5,099 nt of DNA, from assembly GCA_017469605.1 (NCBI GenBank), contig JAFUGB010000032.1:1-5099 (forward strand), in the 5' to 3' direction. Every line of letters begins with the position of its first letter. Position 1 is the first letter of the stretch. Positions 1 through 5,099 of the stretch are shown here, piece by piece. The stretch comes from Clostridia bacterium (lineage in GTDB: Bacteria > Bacillota > Clostridia > Christensenellales > Aristaeellaceae). The translations under genes and the position numbers were made by a program. The notes under the pieces were generated by a model. It was given only the letters and a program-made list of their open reading frames with translations. It was not told the origin of the DNA and ran no database searches.

Positions 1-1863
1 CGGCAGACAGACAGCAAGCTGGGCCTGGTGGTGATCGAACCCACGCCGGTGCCCACCCGGCCCCCCACCCCCACGCCCGCTCCCACCGAGGAGCCCATCT
101 TTGTATCCAACGCGCCTGCCGTGATTTCCGAAACGTCGGCGCCCACCGCCGCGCCCGAAACGCTGGCACCCACCCAGGTGCCCACGCCGGTGGTCACGGC
201 TACTCCGCGCCCCACCGATACGCCCACGCCTTCTCCCACCCCCACGGCCACACCCACGCCTTCCCCCACGCCGGTGCCTACCAATACCCCCATGCCGCAG
301 TTGGAAGCCCGCCCGGGGGCCAACGCAGATCCCAAGCAGCTGGGCCTAACCCAGACTGTCTATTCCGGCGGCAAAAAGGTCAGCGATACCCTGAACCGCC
401 AAAACACCATCAGCATGAACGCGCCGGACAGCTATTCGCTCTACAACGGTGTCACCGCCTTCCGCGGCAGCGCCTTCAGGCAGAATGCGGCCTATGGCAT
501 GGCGGATGTGCAGCAGGAGCAGCTGAACGTGGAATGGCAGTATCAGCTGGGCAGCCTGCGCACTGCCGATAACGGCACGCTGTACGGCGTGGGCTGGACC
601 GGCCAGCCTGCCATCATCAAACTGATGACCGAGCAGCGCACCATGTGGATGAACCTTTACGAGGAAAAGCGCGATGTGAGCGTGCTTAAAGAGGTCATTT
701 TCGGCGGCCTGGACGGCAAAATTTACTTCCTGGACCTGAACGACGGCCAGCCCACCCGCGACGCCATCAACGTGGGCTATCCGCTGAAATCCAGCGTGGC
801 CATCAATCCCCAGGGCAATCCCTATATGGCCATTGGCCAGGCCATATCGAAGCTGCCCAACAAGACCGGCGATATCGGCGTGCGCGTGTTCAGCCTGCTG
901 GACGGTTCGGAAATCATGCTGCTTAACGGCCGCAAATCCAACGTCCAGGACCAGTACAACACCAACGGCGCCTTTGACGGTTCCCCGCTGTTTGACCGCA
1001 ACAGCGATACCATGATCATATCCGGTGAAAACGGCCTGGTGTATACCGTGGATATGAATACCGATTTCAAGTTCCTGGACGAGGACGGCAGCGTTACCGC
1101 CACCCCCAGCCTGGCGATCAACCGTTCTGTCACCTACCTCAAGTACAAGGCCAAAAACCAGCAGGAAGCCGGCGTAGGCGCCGAAACCAGCGTGGCCATG
1201 TACGGCCGCTACCTCTACACCGCCGATACCTACGGCATCCTGCAATGCATTGATACCAATACCATGAAGGCGGTATGGGCCATCGACGCGGGCGACAACA
1301 CAGACGCTGCCATTGCGCTGGACTTTGACGAAAACGGCGACCTGGGCCTGTACACCGGCAACACCGCCTATTCCAGGCTGAAAAACAACAAGCCCGTCAC
1401 CCTGCGCCGTCTGGACGCGCTGACCGGCGATGAAATCTGGAAATACGAGATCAAGTGCGTATACAGCAAAGATCAGGACAGCGGTCTGAAGGCCAGTCCG
1501 CTGATCGGGCAGAACGGCCTGAGCGACCTGGTGATTTTCACCGTCAACATGGCAGGCAGCAGCAATACCGCCACCATGCTGGCCATGAACAAAATCACAG
1601 GCCAGGTGATATGGCAGCGCGAGCTGGAGGCCAACGCCATTTCCTCTCCCGTGGCTGTATATAACAAGGACGGCAAAGGCTGGATCATCCAGGCCGATCA
1701 GAAGGGCCGTTTGTACCTGCTGGACGGCCTCACCGGCCAGGTAAAGAACACCCTGGCGCTGGGCGGAGAAGTACAGGCCAGCCCCGCGGTGTATAAAGAT
1801 ATGCTGGTCATCGGCACCTGCTCCAAGGAAAACGCCTTTATGTACGGCATCCGGATCCAATAA
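1..1863 (+). CDS. Exported PQQ-like beta-propeller protein with Pro/Thr-rich linker (5' partial)
   Basis: The frame is open from base 1, so the true start and any signal peptide lie outside the window; 620 residues are visible before the TAA. Visible residues about 14-100 form a linker rich in Pro and Thr (PTPTP runs), typical of surface or secreted proteins. The rest repeats a blade pattern: GKIYFLDLNDGQ, GLVYTVDMNT, LQCIDTNTMKAVW, RRLDALTGDEIW, LAMNKITGQVIW and GRLYLLDGLTGQV. This matches the PQQ/WD-like beta-propeller family (hydrophobic strand, D-x-x-T-G, then W). An Asp-rich loop, DFDENGDL near residues 441-448, resembles an FG-GAP calcium-binding loop. The substrate is unknown; such propellers usually act as extracellular binding or assembly scaffolds, and nothing here shows enzyme activity or PQQ binding. 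The GTG at 28 is not a convincing start: no ribosome binding site precedes it and it opens directly into the linker. Fold assignment is fairly sure, role unknown. Confidence 0.85.
   Translation, partial: RQTDSKLGLVVIEPTPVPTRPPTPTPAPTEEPIFVSNAPAVISETSAPTAAPETLAPTQVPTPVVTATPRPTDTPTPSPTPTATPTPSPTPVPTNTPMPQLEARPGANADPKQLGLTQTVYSGGKKVSDTLNRQNTISMNAPDSYSLYNGVTAFRGSAFRQNAAYGMADVQQEQLNVEWQYQLGSLRTADNGTLYGVGWTGQPAIIKLMTEQRTMWMNLYEEKRDVSVLKEVIFGGLDGKIYFLDLNDGQPTRDAINVGYPLKSSVAINPQGNPYMAIGQAISKLPNKTGDIGVRVFSLLDGSEIMLLNGRKSNVQDQYNTNGAFDGSPLFDRNSDTMIISGENGLVYTVDMNTDFKFLDEDGSVTATPSLAINRSVTYLKYKAKNQQEAGVGAETSVAMYGRYLYTADTYGILQCIDTNTMKAVWAIDAGDNTDAAIALDFDENGDLGLYTGNTAYSRLKNNKPVTLRRLDALTGDEIWKYEIKCVYSKDQDSGLKASPLIGQNGLSDLVIFTVNMAGSSNTATMLAMNKITGQVIWQRELEANAISSPVAVYNKDGKGWIIQADQKGRLYLLDGLTGQVKNTLALGGEVQASPAVYKDMLVIGTCSKENAFMYGIRIQ
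37..300 (+). repeat. Low-complexity Pro/Thr-coding repeat region
   Basis: The DNA consists of irregular repeats of CCCACG, CCCACC and CACGCC units that encode Pro-Thr-Pro-type linker sequence. The copies are imperfect, so this is a degenerate coding repeat rather than a clean tandem array. It probably separates an N-terminal anchor or domain, outside the window, from the propeller, and it may vary in length between strains. Confidence 0.75.
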
Positions 1864-1869
1864 GCATAA

Positions 1870-1899
1870 AACAAGCGGAAAGGAAGCTTTCCGCTTGTT
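1870..1899 (+). terminator. Probable intrinsic terminator after the beta-propeller gene
   Basis: A perfect 13-bp inverted repeat: the left arm at 1870-1882 (core ACAAGCGGAAAG) pairs with the right arm at 1887-1899 (core CTTTCCGCTTGT) around a GAAG tetraloop. It starts six bases after the stop codon. The following sequence (TTGTTGTTC, partly inside the stem) is only moderately T-rich, so termination may be incomplete and some read-through into glpK is possible. Confidence 0.65.
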
Positions 1900-1937
1900 G
1901 TTCATGTACAACTATACCAAAAGGAGACAGCCTGCAT

Positions 1938-3434
1938 ATGAACAAACGCTACCTTGTTGCCCTGGACCAGGGCACTACGTCCTCCCGCGCGGTGATTTTC
2001 ACCACTGAAGGCCGCATGATTGGTTCCGCCAACCAGGAATTCAAGCAGTATTATCCCAATCCCGGCTGGGTAGAGCATGATCCGGGTGACATTCTGTCCA
2101 CCCAGATCGAATCGCTGCGGGCCGCCGTGCGCAATACCGGCATTGATCCCGCGGAGATTGCCGCTATTGGCATCACCAACCAACGCGAAACCACGCTGCT
2201 TTGGGAACGCGACACCGGCAAATGGCTGCACAACGCCATTGTATGGCAATGCCGCCGCACAGCCAGCTATGTGGAAGAACTGGTAAAGGCCGGATACGCG
2301 GAATTGATCCGGGAAAAAACCGGCCTGGTGCCCGATGCCTATTTCAGCGGGACCAAGCTGCAATGGCTGCTGGACGCCCTGGATGTGCGGGACCGGGCAC
2401 GCAGGGGCGAACTGTGCTTTGGTACGGTGGATACCTTCCTGGCCTGGCATCTGGTAAAAGGCCATCCCCATGTGACCGACGCCACCAACGCGAGCCGCAC
2501 CATGCTGTTCAATCTGCATACCCAGGATTGGGACGACGAACTGCTGCGTATTATGGATATCCCCCGGGAACTGCTGCCCCAGGTAGTGGACAACGCGCAA
2601 GTGGTGGGCATGCTGGACGAAAGCATCCTGGGCTGCGAAATTCCGGTGGCCGCCATGGCGGGCGACCAGCACGCATCGCTTTTTGGTCAGGCTTGCTTTG
2701 AAAAGGGCATGGCCAAAAACAACTATGTCACGGGCTGTTTCATGCTGATGAACGCCGGCAATGAATTTCGCCTGTCCGATCACGGCCTGCTGACCACCAT
2801 GGCCTGGCGGCTCAACGGAAAGCCCACCTACGCCCTGGAGGGCAGTGTGTTCATGGGCGGCGCCACCATCCAATGGCTTCGGGACGAAATGCGGTTTGTC
2901 CAGAAGGCCAGCGAAAGCGAGAGCATTGCCCTGTCCGTACCAGACAGCGACGGCGTATACCTGGTGCCCGCCTTTACGGGGCTTGGCGCGCCGCACTGGA
3001 GCATGTATGCCCGGGGCACGCTCTTTGGCATGACCCGCGGCACGGGCCGGGCGCAGATCGTAAGAGCAGGGCTTGAAAGCATTGCCTATCAGAGCCGCGA
3101 TCTGTTTGAAGCCATGGTGCAGGATATTGGCCAGCGTCCCGCCAGCCTGCGCGTGGACGGCGGCGCCACGGCCAACAATTTTCTCATGCAGTTCCAGGCC
3201 GATATCGCGGGCATTGCCATCCAGCGCCCGGCCGTGCTGGAAACCACCGCCCTGGGCGTGGCGCTCCTGGCCGGCTTGGCCGTGGGCGTATACGATAGCC
3301 TGGACCAAACCGCCGACGGCTGGCATGTGGAGCGCAAATTTGTGCCCGCCATGGATGCCGAGCGCCGGGATGAGCTGCTGCGCGGCTGGAAACGGGCGGT
3401 AGACGCCGTGCTGTACTGGGCCAGGAACGAATAA
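1938..3434 (+). CDS. glpK: Glycerol kinase
   Basis: Cytoplasmic FGGY-family kinase that phosphorylates glycerol with ATP to sn-glycerol 3-phosphate, feeding glycolysis and lipid synthesis. At 498 residues it has the usual full length. Visible hallmarks are the N-terminal phosphate loop DQGTTSSR (10-17), glycerol contacts R83-E84 in NQRET and Y135 in YFSGTK, the catalytic base region GDQH (D243, Q244), the FGGY signature VPAFTGLGAPHW (343-354), and the C-terminal ATP site DGGATANNF (407-415). The start is set by AAGGAG at 1921-1926, 11 bases before ATG. One oddity is V264 in YVTGCF, where the family normally has Gly (YGTG). There is no His in the loop at 221-240 where many Firmicute enzymes carry the HPr-phosphorylated His, so that PTS control is probably missing. 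No glpF or glpD neighbours are visible, and no cre site or convincing promoter lies in 1864-1937; transcription may come by read-through. Identity is nearly certain. Confidence 0.97.
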   Translation: MNKRYLVALDQGTTSSRAVIFTTEGRMIGSANQEFKQYYPNPGWVEHDPGDILSTQIESLRAAVRNTGIDPAEIAAIGITNQRETTLLWERDTGKWLHNAIVWQCRRTASYVEELVKAGYAELIREKTGLVPDAYFSGTKLQWLLDALDVRDRARRGELCFGTVDTFLAWHLVKGHPHVTDATNASRTMLFNLHTQDWDDELLRIMDIPRELLPQVVDNAQVVGMLDESILGCEIPVAAMAGDQHASLFGQACFEKGMAKNNYVTGCFMLMNAGNEFRLSDHGLLTTMAWRLNGKPTYALEGSVFMGGATIQWLRDEMRFVQKASESESIALSVPDSDGVYLVPAFTGLGAPHWSMYARGTLFGMTRGTGRAQIVRAGLESIAYQSRDLFEAMVQDIGQRPASLRVDGGATANNFLMQFQADIAGIAIQRPAVLETTALGVALLAGLAVGVYDSLDQTADGWHVERKFVPAMDAERRDELLRGWKRAVDAVLYWARNE

Positions 3435-3440
3435 ACCGGC

Positions 3441-3469
3441 GGGATCTGACGCCTGTTCAGACGCATCCC
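3441..3469 (+). terminator. Possible weak terminator hairpin after glpK
   Basis: GGGAT plus CTGA (3441-3449) can pair with TCAG (3457-3460) and ATCCC (3465-3469) around a 7-base loop, with a 4-base bulge (ACGC) on the right arm. It lies six bases after the glpK stop, the right place for a terminator. The tail is AAATTTCCTGT, not a proper T-tract, so it may instead be an RNA-stabilising 3' structure. Confidence 0.3.
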
Positions 3470-3484
3470 AAATTTCCTGTCCCC

Positions 3485-3518
3485 CGCGCGTCGCCTTTCA
3501 AGGGCGGCTACCCGCGCG
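3485..3518. other. GC-rich dyad between glpK and rplS
   Basis: CGCGCG at 3485-3490 recurs at 3513-3518 and, being self-complementary, can close a stem around an inner hairpin (3492-3497 with 3501-3506, core CGCC/GGCG). No T-tract follows directly; the nearest T-run (TTTT, 3551-3554) is over 30 bases away. It could be a second 3' structure of the glpK transcript; function is unknown. Confidence 0.3.
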
Positions 3519-3523
3519 CCCTG

Positions 3524-3548
3524 CAAAACCTTTGCTCAAAACCTTTGC
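3524..3548. repeat. Perfect 12-bp tandem direct repeat upstream of the rplS promoter
   Basis: CAAAACCTTTGC occurs at 3524-3535 and again at 3537-3548, a 13-bp period. Each unit is also a small dyad: (G)CAAA-ACC-TTTG(C). The array ends 16 bases before the -35 box of the rplS promoter. It could be a tandem operator or simply a local duplication by slippage; the sequence alone cannot decide. Confidence 0.6.
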
Positions 3549-3564
3549 CCTTTTAAAAAAACGC

Positions 3565-3594
3565 TTGCAATTTGCGCATGGTTTATGGTATAAT
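3565..3594 (+). promoter_or_regulatory. Sigma-A-type extended -10 promoter for rplS
   Basis: The -35 box is TTGCAA (3565-3570). After an 18-base spacer comes a perfect -10 TATAAT (3589-3594) preceded by TGG, an extended -10 element. The predicted transcription start is about 3601, leaving an 89-base leader before the rplS ATG. It shows that rplS is transcribed independently of glpK. Confidence 0.85.
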
Positions 3595-3600
3595 CTCCTT

Positions 3601-3689
3601 TGTATGAACCGGACGGTCCTCTGCGGGCATAAGCTGGTGCCTCAGCCGCCGCGCACGAACGTCTATGAGGGAAGGAGGAACTACCAGAA
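3601..3689 (+). promoter_or_regulatory. Structured 5' leader of rplS, candidate L19 autoregulatory leader
   Basis: Three nested helices can form: GGACG (3611-3615) with CGTCT (3660-3664), TGCGG (3622-3626) with CCGCG (3649-3653), and GCTG (3633-3636) with CAGC (3643-3646). TCCTC at 3617-3621, lying between the first two helices, is complementary to GAGGA (3675-3679) in the ribosome binding site, which would make a pseudoknot that hides it. An L19 leader family is known from low-GC Gram-positives and represses rplS when L19 is in excess. Placement and structure fit that idea, but I could not compare this sequence with the family model. An alternative hairpin GGGCA/TGCCT (3625-3629 with 3638-3642) competes. 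Confidence 0.5.
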
Positions 3690-4040
3690 ATGAGCGAGAT
3701 CATCAAGAGTATTGAAAGTGCGCAACTCCGTACCGATCGGCCCAACTTCAACGTAGGCGACACGCTGCGCGTGTTCGTGAAGGTTGTGGAAGGTAACCGC
3801 GAACGCCTGCAGGCGTTTGAAGGCACCGTCATCGCCCGCCGCAACGGCTCCTGCCGCGAGACCTTCACGGTCCGCCGCGTCAGCTATGGCATTGGCGTTG
3901 AGCGCACGTTCCCGCTGCACAGCCCCCGTGTTGACCACATCGAGGTCATCCGCAAGGGTAAGGTGCGCCGTGCGAAGCTGTATTATCTGCGCGGTTTGCA
4001 GGGCAAGGCTGCCAAGATCAAGGAAGCTGGCCGCGAATAA
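3690..4040 (+). CDS. rplS: 50S ribosomal protein L19 (bL19)
   Basis: Structural protein of the large ribosomal subunit, located at the 30S-50S interface. The 116 residues match the usual bL19 length of about 115. Recognisable blocks are the N-terminal helix MSEIIKSIE, the SH3-like core DTLRVFVKVVEGNRER (24-39), LQAFEGTVIARRN (40-52), the FTVRRVSYGIGVERTFPLHSP stretch (59-79) and the C-terminal signature GKVRRAKLYYLRG (90-102). The ATG follows AAGGAGG (3672-3678) by 11 bases. The gene has its own extended -10 promoter and a foldable leader, and ends in a strong terminator, so it is a single-gene transcription unit. In many Firmicutes rplS lies after rimM-trmD; here glpK is upstream instead. 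Nothing in the protein is unusual. Confidence 0.98.
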   Translation: MSEIIKSIESAQLRTDRPNFNVGDTLRVFVKVVEGNRERLQAFEGTVIARRNGSCRETFTVRRVSYGIGVERTFPLHSPRVDHIEVIRKGKVRRAKLYYLRGLQGKAAKIKEAGRE

Positions 4041-4053
4041 AATACGCTGTAGT

Positions 4054-4088
4054 AAGCGAAGGTGCTCAAATGAGCGCCTTCGCTTTTT
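4054..4088 (+). terminator. Strong intrinsic terminator of rplS
   Basis: AGCGAAGG (4055-4062) pairs with CCTTCGCT (4077-4084), continued by a T-G wobble and GCTC/GAGC (4064-4067 with 4072-4075) around an AAAT loop, for 13 bp in all; A4054-T4085 can add one more. TTTTT at 4084-4088 follows directly. It begins 14 bases after the rplS stop codon. Confidence 0.92.
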
Positions 4089-4120
4089 ATTCCCCCAAAA
4101 ACTATAAAACGAGGGCAAAT

Positions 4121-4148
4121 TTCTTAATAATTTGTAATTATTTTGTAA
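4121..4148. promoter_or_regulatory. Phased direct repeats upstream of the -35 box (possible activator site or UP element)
   Basis: TTTGTAA occurs exactly at 4131-4137 and 4142-4148, an 11-bp period, with a weaker copy TTCTTAA at 4121-4127. The last copy ends 8 bases before the -35 box. Helically phased direct repeats in this place suit an OmpR/PhoP-type response regulator, but the tract is AT-rich and may only be an UP element. Confidence 0.3.
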
Positions 4149-4156
4149 AGAATATA

Positions 4157-4185
4157 TTGCAATTACGTGCTAAACAGGATATAAT
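4157..4185 (+). promoter_or_regulatory. Sigma-A-type promoter of the BIG2/SH3b gene
   Basis: TTGCAA (4157-4162), a 17-base spacer and a perfect TATAAT (4180-4185), in AT-rich surroundings. The predicted start is near 4192, giving a leader of only about 34 bases. The -35 hexamer is identical to that of the rplS promoter. Confidence 0.87.
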
Positions 4186-4190
4186 ATAGT

Positions 4191-4205
4191 AAAATCTGTG
4201 ATTTT
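4191..4205. promoter_or_regulatory. Short dyad at the predicted transcription start
   Basis: AAAATC (4191-4196) and GATTTT (4200-4205) form a perfect 6-bp inverted repeat around TGT. It covers the predicted start site, where a repressor could bind. It overlaps by three bases a palindrome TTTGCAAA (4203-4210) that runs into the ribosome binding site. Chance is possible in AT-rich DNA. Confidence 0.25.
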
Positions 4206-4207
4206 GC

Positions 4208-4225
4208 AAAGGAGTTGTATCCTCC
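4208..4225 (+). promoter_or_regulatory. Ribosome binding site able to fold back on itself
   Basis: AAAGGAG (4208-4214) sits 11 bases before the ATG at 4226 and fixes that start. GGAG (4211-4214) is complementary to CTCC (4222-4225), the four bases touching the ATG, so a small 4-bp hairpin with a 7-base loop could partly mask the site. Confidence 0.6.
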
Positions 4226-5099
4226 ATGTCTGTCAAAAAGCTGCGCTGGCTCCTTCCATTGATGCTGATCACGCTCTGCGCAGGGCTGATCCTGCCCGCC
4301 CAGGCCGCGCCAACCTTTGTCATCAACCTGGGTTCCGACAAGATTACCCTGAATGTAGATGAAAAAAAGCTGATCGATTATACCGTAACCGCCTCCTCCG
4401 ATGTGGAGGACAAAACGCTGACCTTTGACTCCGATAACAAATCGGTGGTCACGGTTTCCAGTTCGGGTGAACTGACCGGCGTTGGCGTGGGCTATGCCAA
4501 TGTGACCATTGCGCATGAAAGCACCCCCAAAGTCAGCGTCGTCGTGAAAGTAGAAGTGCTCAGCACCTCCACGCTGACGCTGGATCTGTACAGCGCCACC
4601 CTGCCGGAAAAGGGCAGCGTTACCCTGACCTACCACACCAACGCTCCCTTGCCCATCACCTTTTCCACCAGCAATCCCGCCGTTTGCACGGTGGACAGCG
4701 CGGGCAAGGTAACGGCAGTTGGACCGGGCACGGCCGAAATCCTGGTAGCCAACTCCCATGGCGTCAAGGCTTCCTGTATGATCACGGTATCGGGCAGCGG
4801 CTCCCCCGCGCCCTCTACGCCCTCCAATCCCGCCACGCCTTCCGCGCCTGCCGAAGGCTATACCGCTTATGTAAATACCGCCAGCGGCAGCCTGAACCTG
4901 CGGGCGGCCCAGACCACCGATGCCATTATCCTGCGCACCATTCCGCAGAACGCCGCCTTTACCGTGCTGGAATACGGCCCTGTATGGTGCAAGGCCTGGT
5001 ATAACGGCACCACCGGCTATGTGATGACCAAATTTGTGCGCTTTGCCGGCACAACGCCTGCCACGCCCACCACTCCCGTTACCCCCACCACCCCCACAG
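4226..5099 (+). CDS. Exported protein: signal peptide, two BIG2 domains, SH3b domain (3' partial)
   Basis: The frame is open to the right edge, with 291 codons visible. Residues 1-27 are a signal peptide: MSVKKLRW, a hydrophobic core (9-23), then PAQA with probable cleavage after A27. Two Ig-like BIG2 domains follow, about 33-110 (FDSDNKSVVTVSSSGELTGVG) and 117-178 (TSNPAVCTVDSAGKVTAVGPG). A Ser/Pro-rich linker (179-211) leads to a bacterial SH3 domain at 213-275 (SLNLRAAQTTDAIILRTIP, then GTTGYVMTKFVRF). From 276 on a Thr/Pro linker begins. BIG2 domains are common in surface adhesins and SH3b domains often bind peptidoglycan, so a cell-wall-associated protein is likely. Further SH3b copies or a hydrolase such as NlpC/P60 may follow outside the window; that is a guess. 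The second BIG2 domain has two cysteines (C154, C174) that could pair. The start is supported by the ribosome binding site, promoter and signal peptide. Confidence 0.88.
   Translation, partial: MSVKKLRWLLPLMLITLCAGLILPAQAAPTFVINLGSDKITLNVDEKKLIDYTVTASSDVEDKTLTFDSDNKSVVTVSSSGELTGVGVGYANVTIAHESTPKVSVVVKVEVLSTSTLTLDLYSATLPEKGSVTLTYHTNAPLPITFSTSNPAVCTVDSAGKVTAVGPGTAEILVANSHGVKASCMITVSGSGSPAPSTPSNPATPSAPAEGYTAYVNTASGSLNLRAAQTTDAIILRTIPQNAAFTVLEYGPVWCKAWYNGTTGYVMTKFVRFAGTTPATPTTPVTPTTPT

Noticed and set aside
28..30. GTG as the start codon of the beta-propeller gene
   Set aside because: The same frame is open to base 1, there is no ribosome binding site upstream and no signal peptide follows, so the gene most likely starts outside the window.
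37..300. CRISPR array or minisatellite in the C-rich repeats
   Set aside because: Units are short, irregular and in frame, coding for Pro/Thr linker; there are no uniform repeats with unique spacers.
346..1911. 521-codon open frame on the - strand opposite the beta-propeller gene
   Set aside because: The + strand frame shows clear propeller blades and a linker. The antisense translation has no recognisable domain, is rich in Gly, Ala, Val and His as expected from GC-biased shadow frames, and has no convincing ribosome binding site or promoter.
1889..1918. Promoter for glpK using TTTCCG or TTGTTG with TATACC
   Set aside because: TTTCCG is a poor -35 match, while TTGTTG would leave only a 12-base spacer; both overlap the terminator stem.
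1904..2007. Small upstream open frame starting at ATG 1904 and overlapping the start of glpK
   Set aside because: No ribosome binding site precedes it, the peptide is out of frame with glpK and shows no meaningful sequence.
1902..3326. 474-codon open frame on the - strand opposite glpK
   Set aside because: It lies almost wholly within the certain glpK gene and its composition is that of an antisense shadow; no family motif is visible.
4134..4166. Inverted repeat GTAATT / AATTAC around the -35 box
   Set aside because: Only six bases of AT-rich sequence separated by 21 bases; easily expected by chance in this region.
4163..4759. 198-codon open frame on the - strand at the start of the BIG2/SH3b gene
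   Set aside because: The + strand has promoter, ribosome binding site, signal peptide and domains in this stretch; the antisense frame ends inside the promoter region and shows nothing recognisable.

Overview
The window holds two complete and two partial protein-coding genes, all on the + strand. The organism is most likely a Bacillota/Clostridia-type anaerobe, perhaps a gut lineage, with GC-rich genes. The signs are strong AAGGAG-type ribosome binding sites, sigma-A-like promoters with perfect TATAAT boxes, a structured leader in front of rplS, and exported proteins with Pro/Thr linkers and BIG2/SH3b domains. This placement is inference by eye; no taxonomic marker was compared.

Layout. Positions 1-1863 hold the 3' part of a PQQ-like beta-propeller protein carrying a long Pro/Thr linker; its start lies off the left edge. 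A perfect inverted repeat (1870-1899) follows as a probable terminator. Positions 1938-3434 hold a complete glycerol kinase gene (glpK) with good catalytic residues but an unusual Val in the ATP-site YGTG motif. The 255-bp gap 3435-3689 contains possible terminator hairpins, a 12-bp perfect tandem repeat, an extended -10 promoter and a foldable leader that could hide the ribosome binding site of rplS. Positions 3690-4040 encode ribosomal protein L19 (rplS), closed by a strong intrinsic terminator (4054-4088). The AT-rich gap 4041-4225 carries a near-consensus promoter, direct repeats at 10-11-bp steps upstream of it and a small dyad at its predicted start site. From 4226 to the right edge runs the 5' part of an exported protein: signal peptide, two BIG2 domains, an SH3b domain and the start of a Thr/Pro linker.

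How the genes relate. They do not look like one pathway. Housekeeping genes (glpK, rplS) are flanked by two envelope or secreted proteins, and at least rplS and the BIG2/SH3b gene are separate transcription units with their own promoters. No mobile element, tRNA, rRNA or CRISPR array is visible. I see no clearly new multi-gene system. The most worthwhile items are the putative rplS leader pseudoknot, the repeat array upstream of the rplS promoter, and the GlpK active-site substitution.
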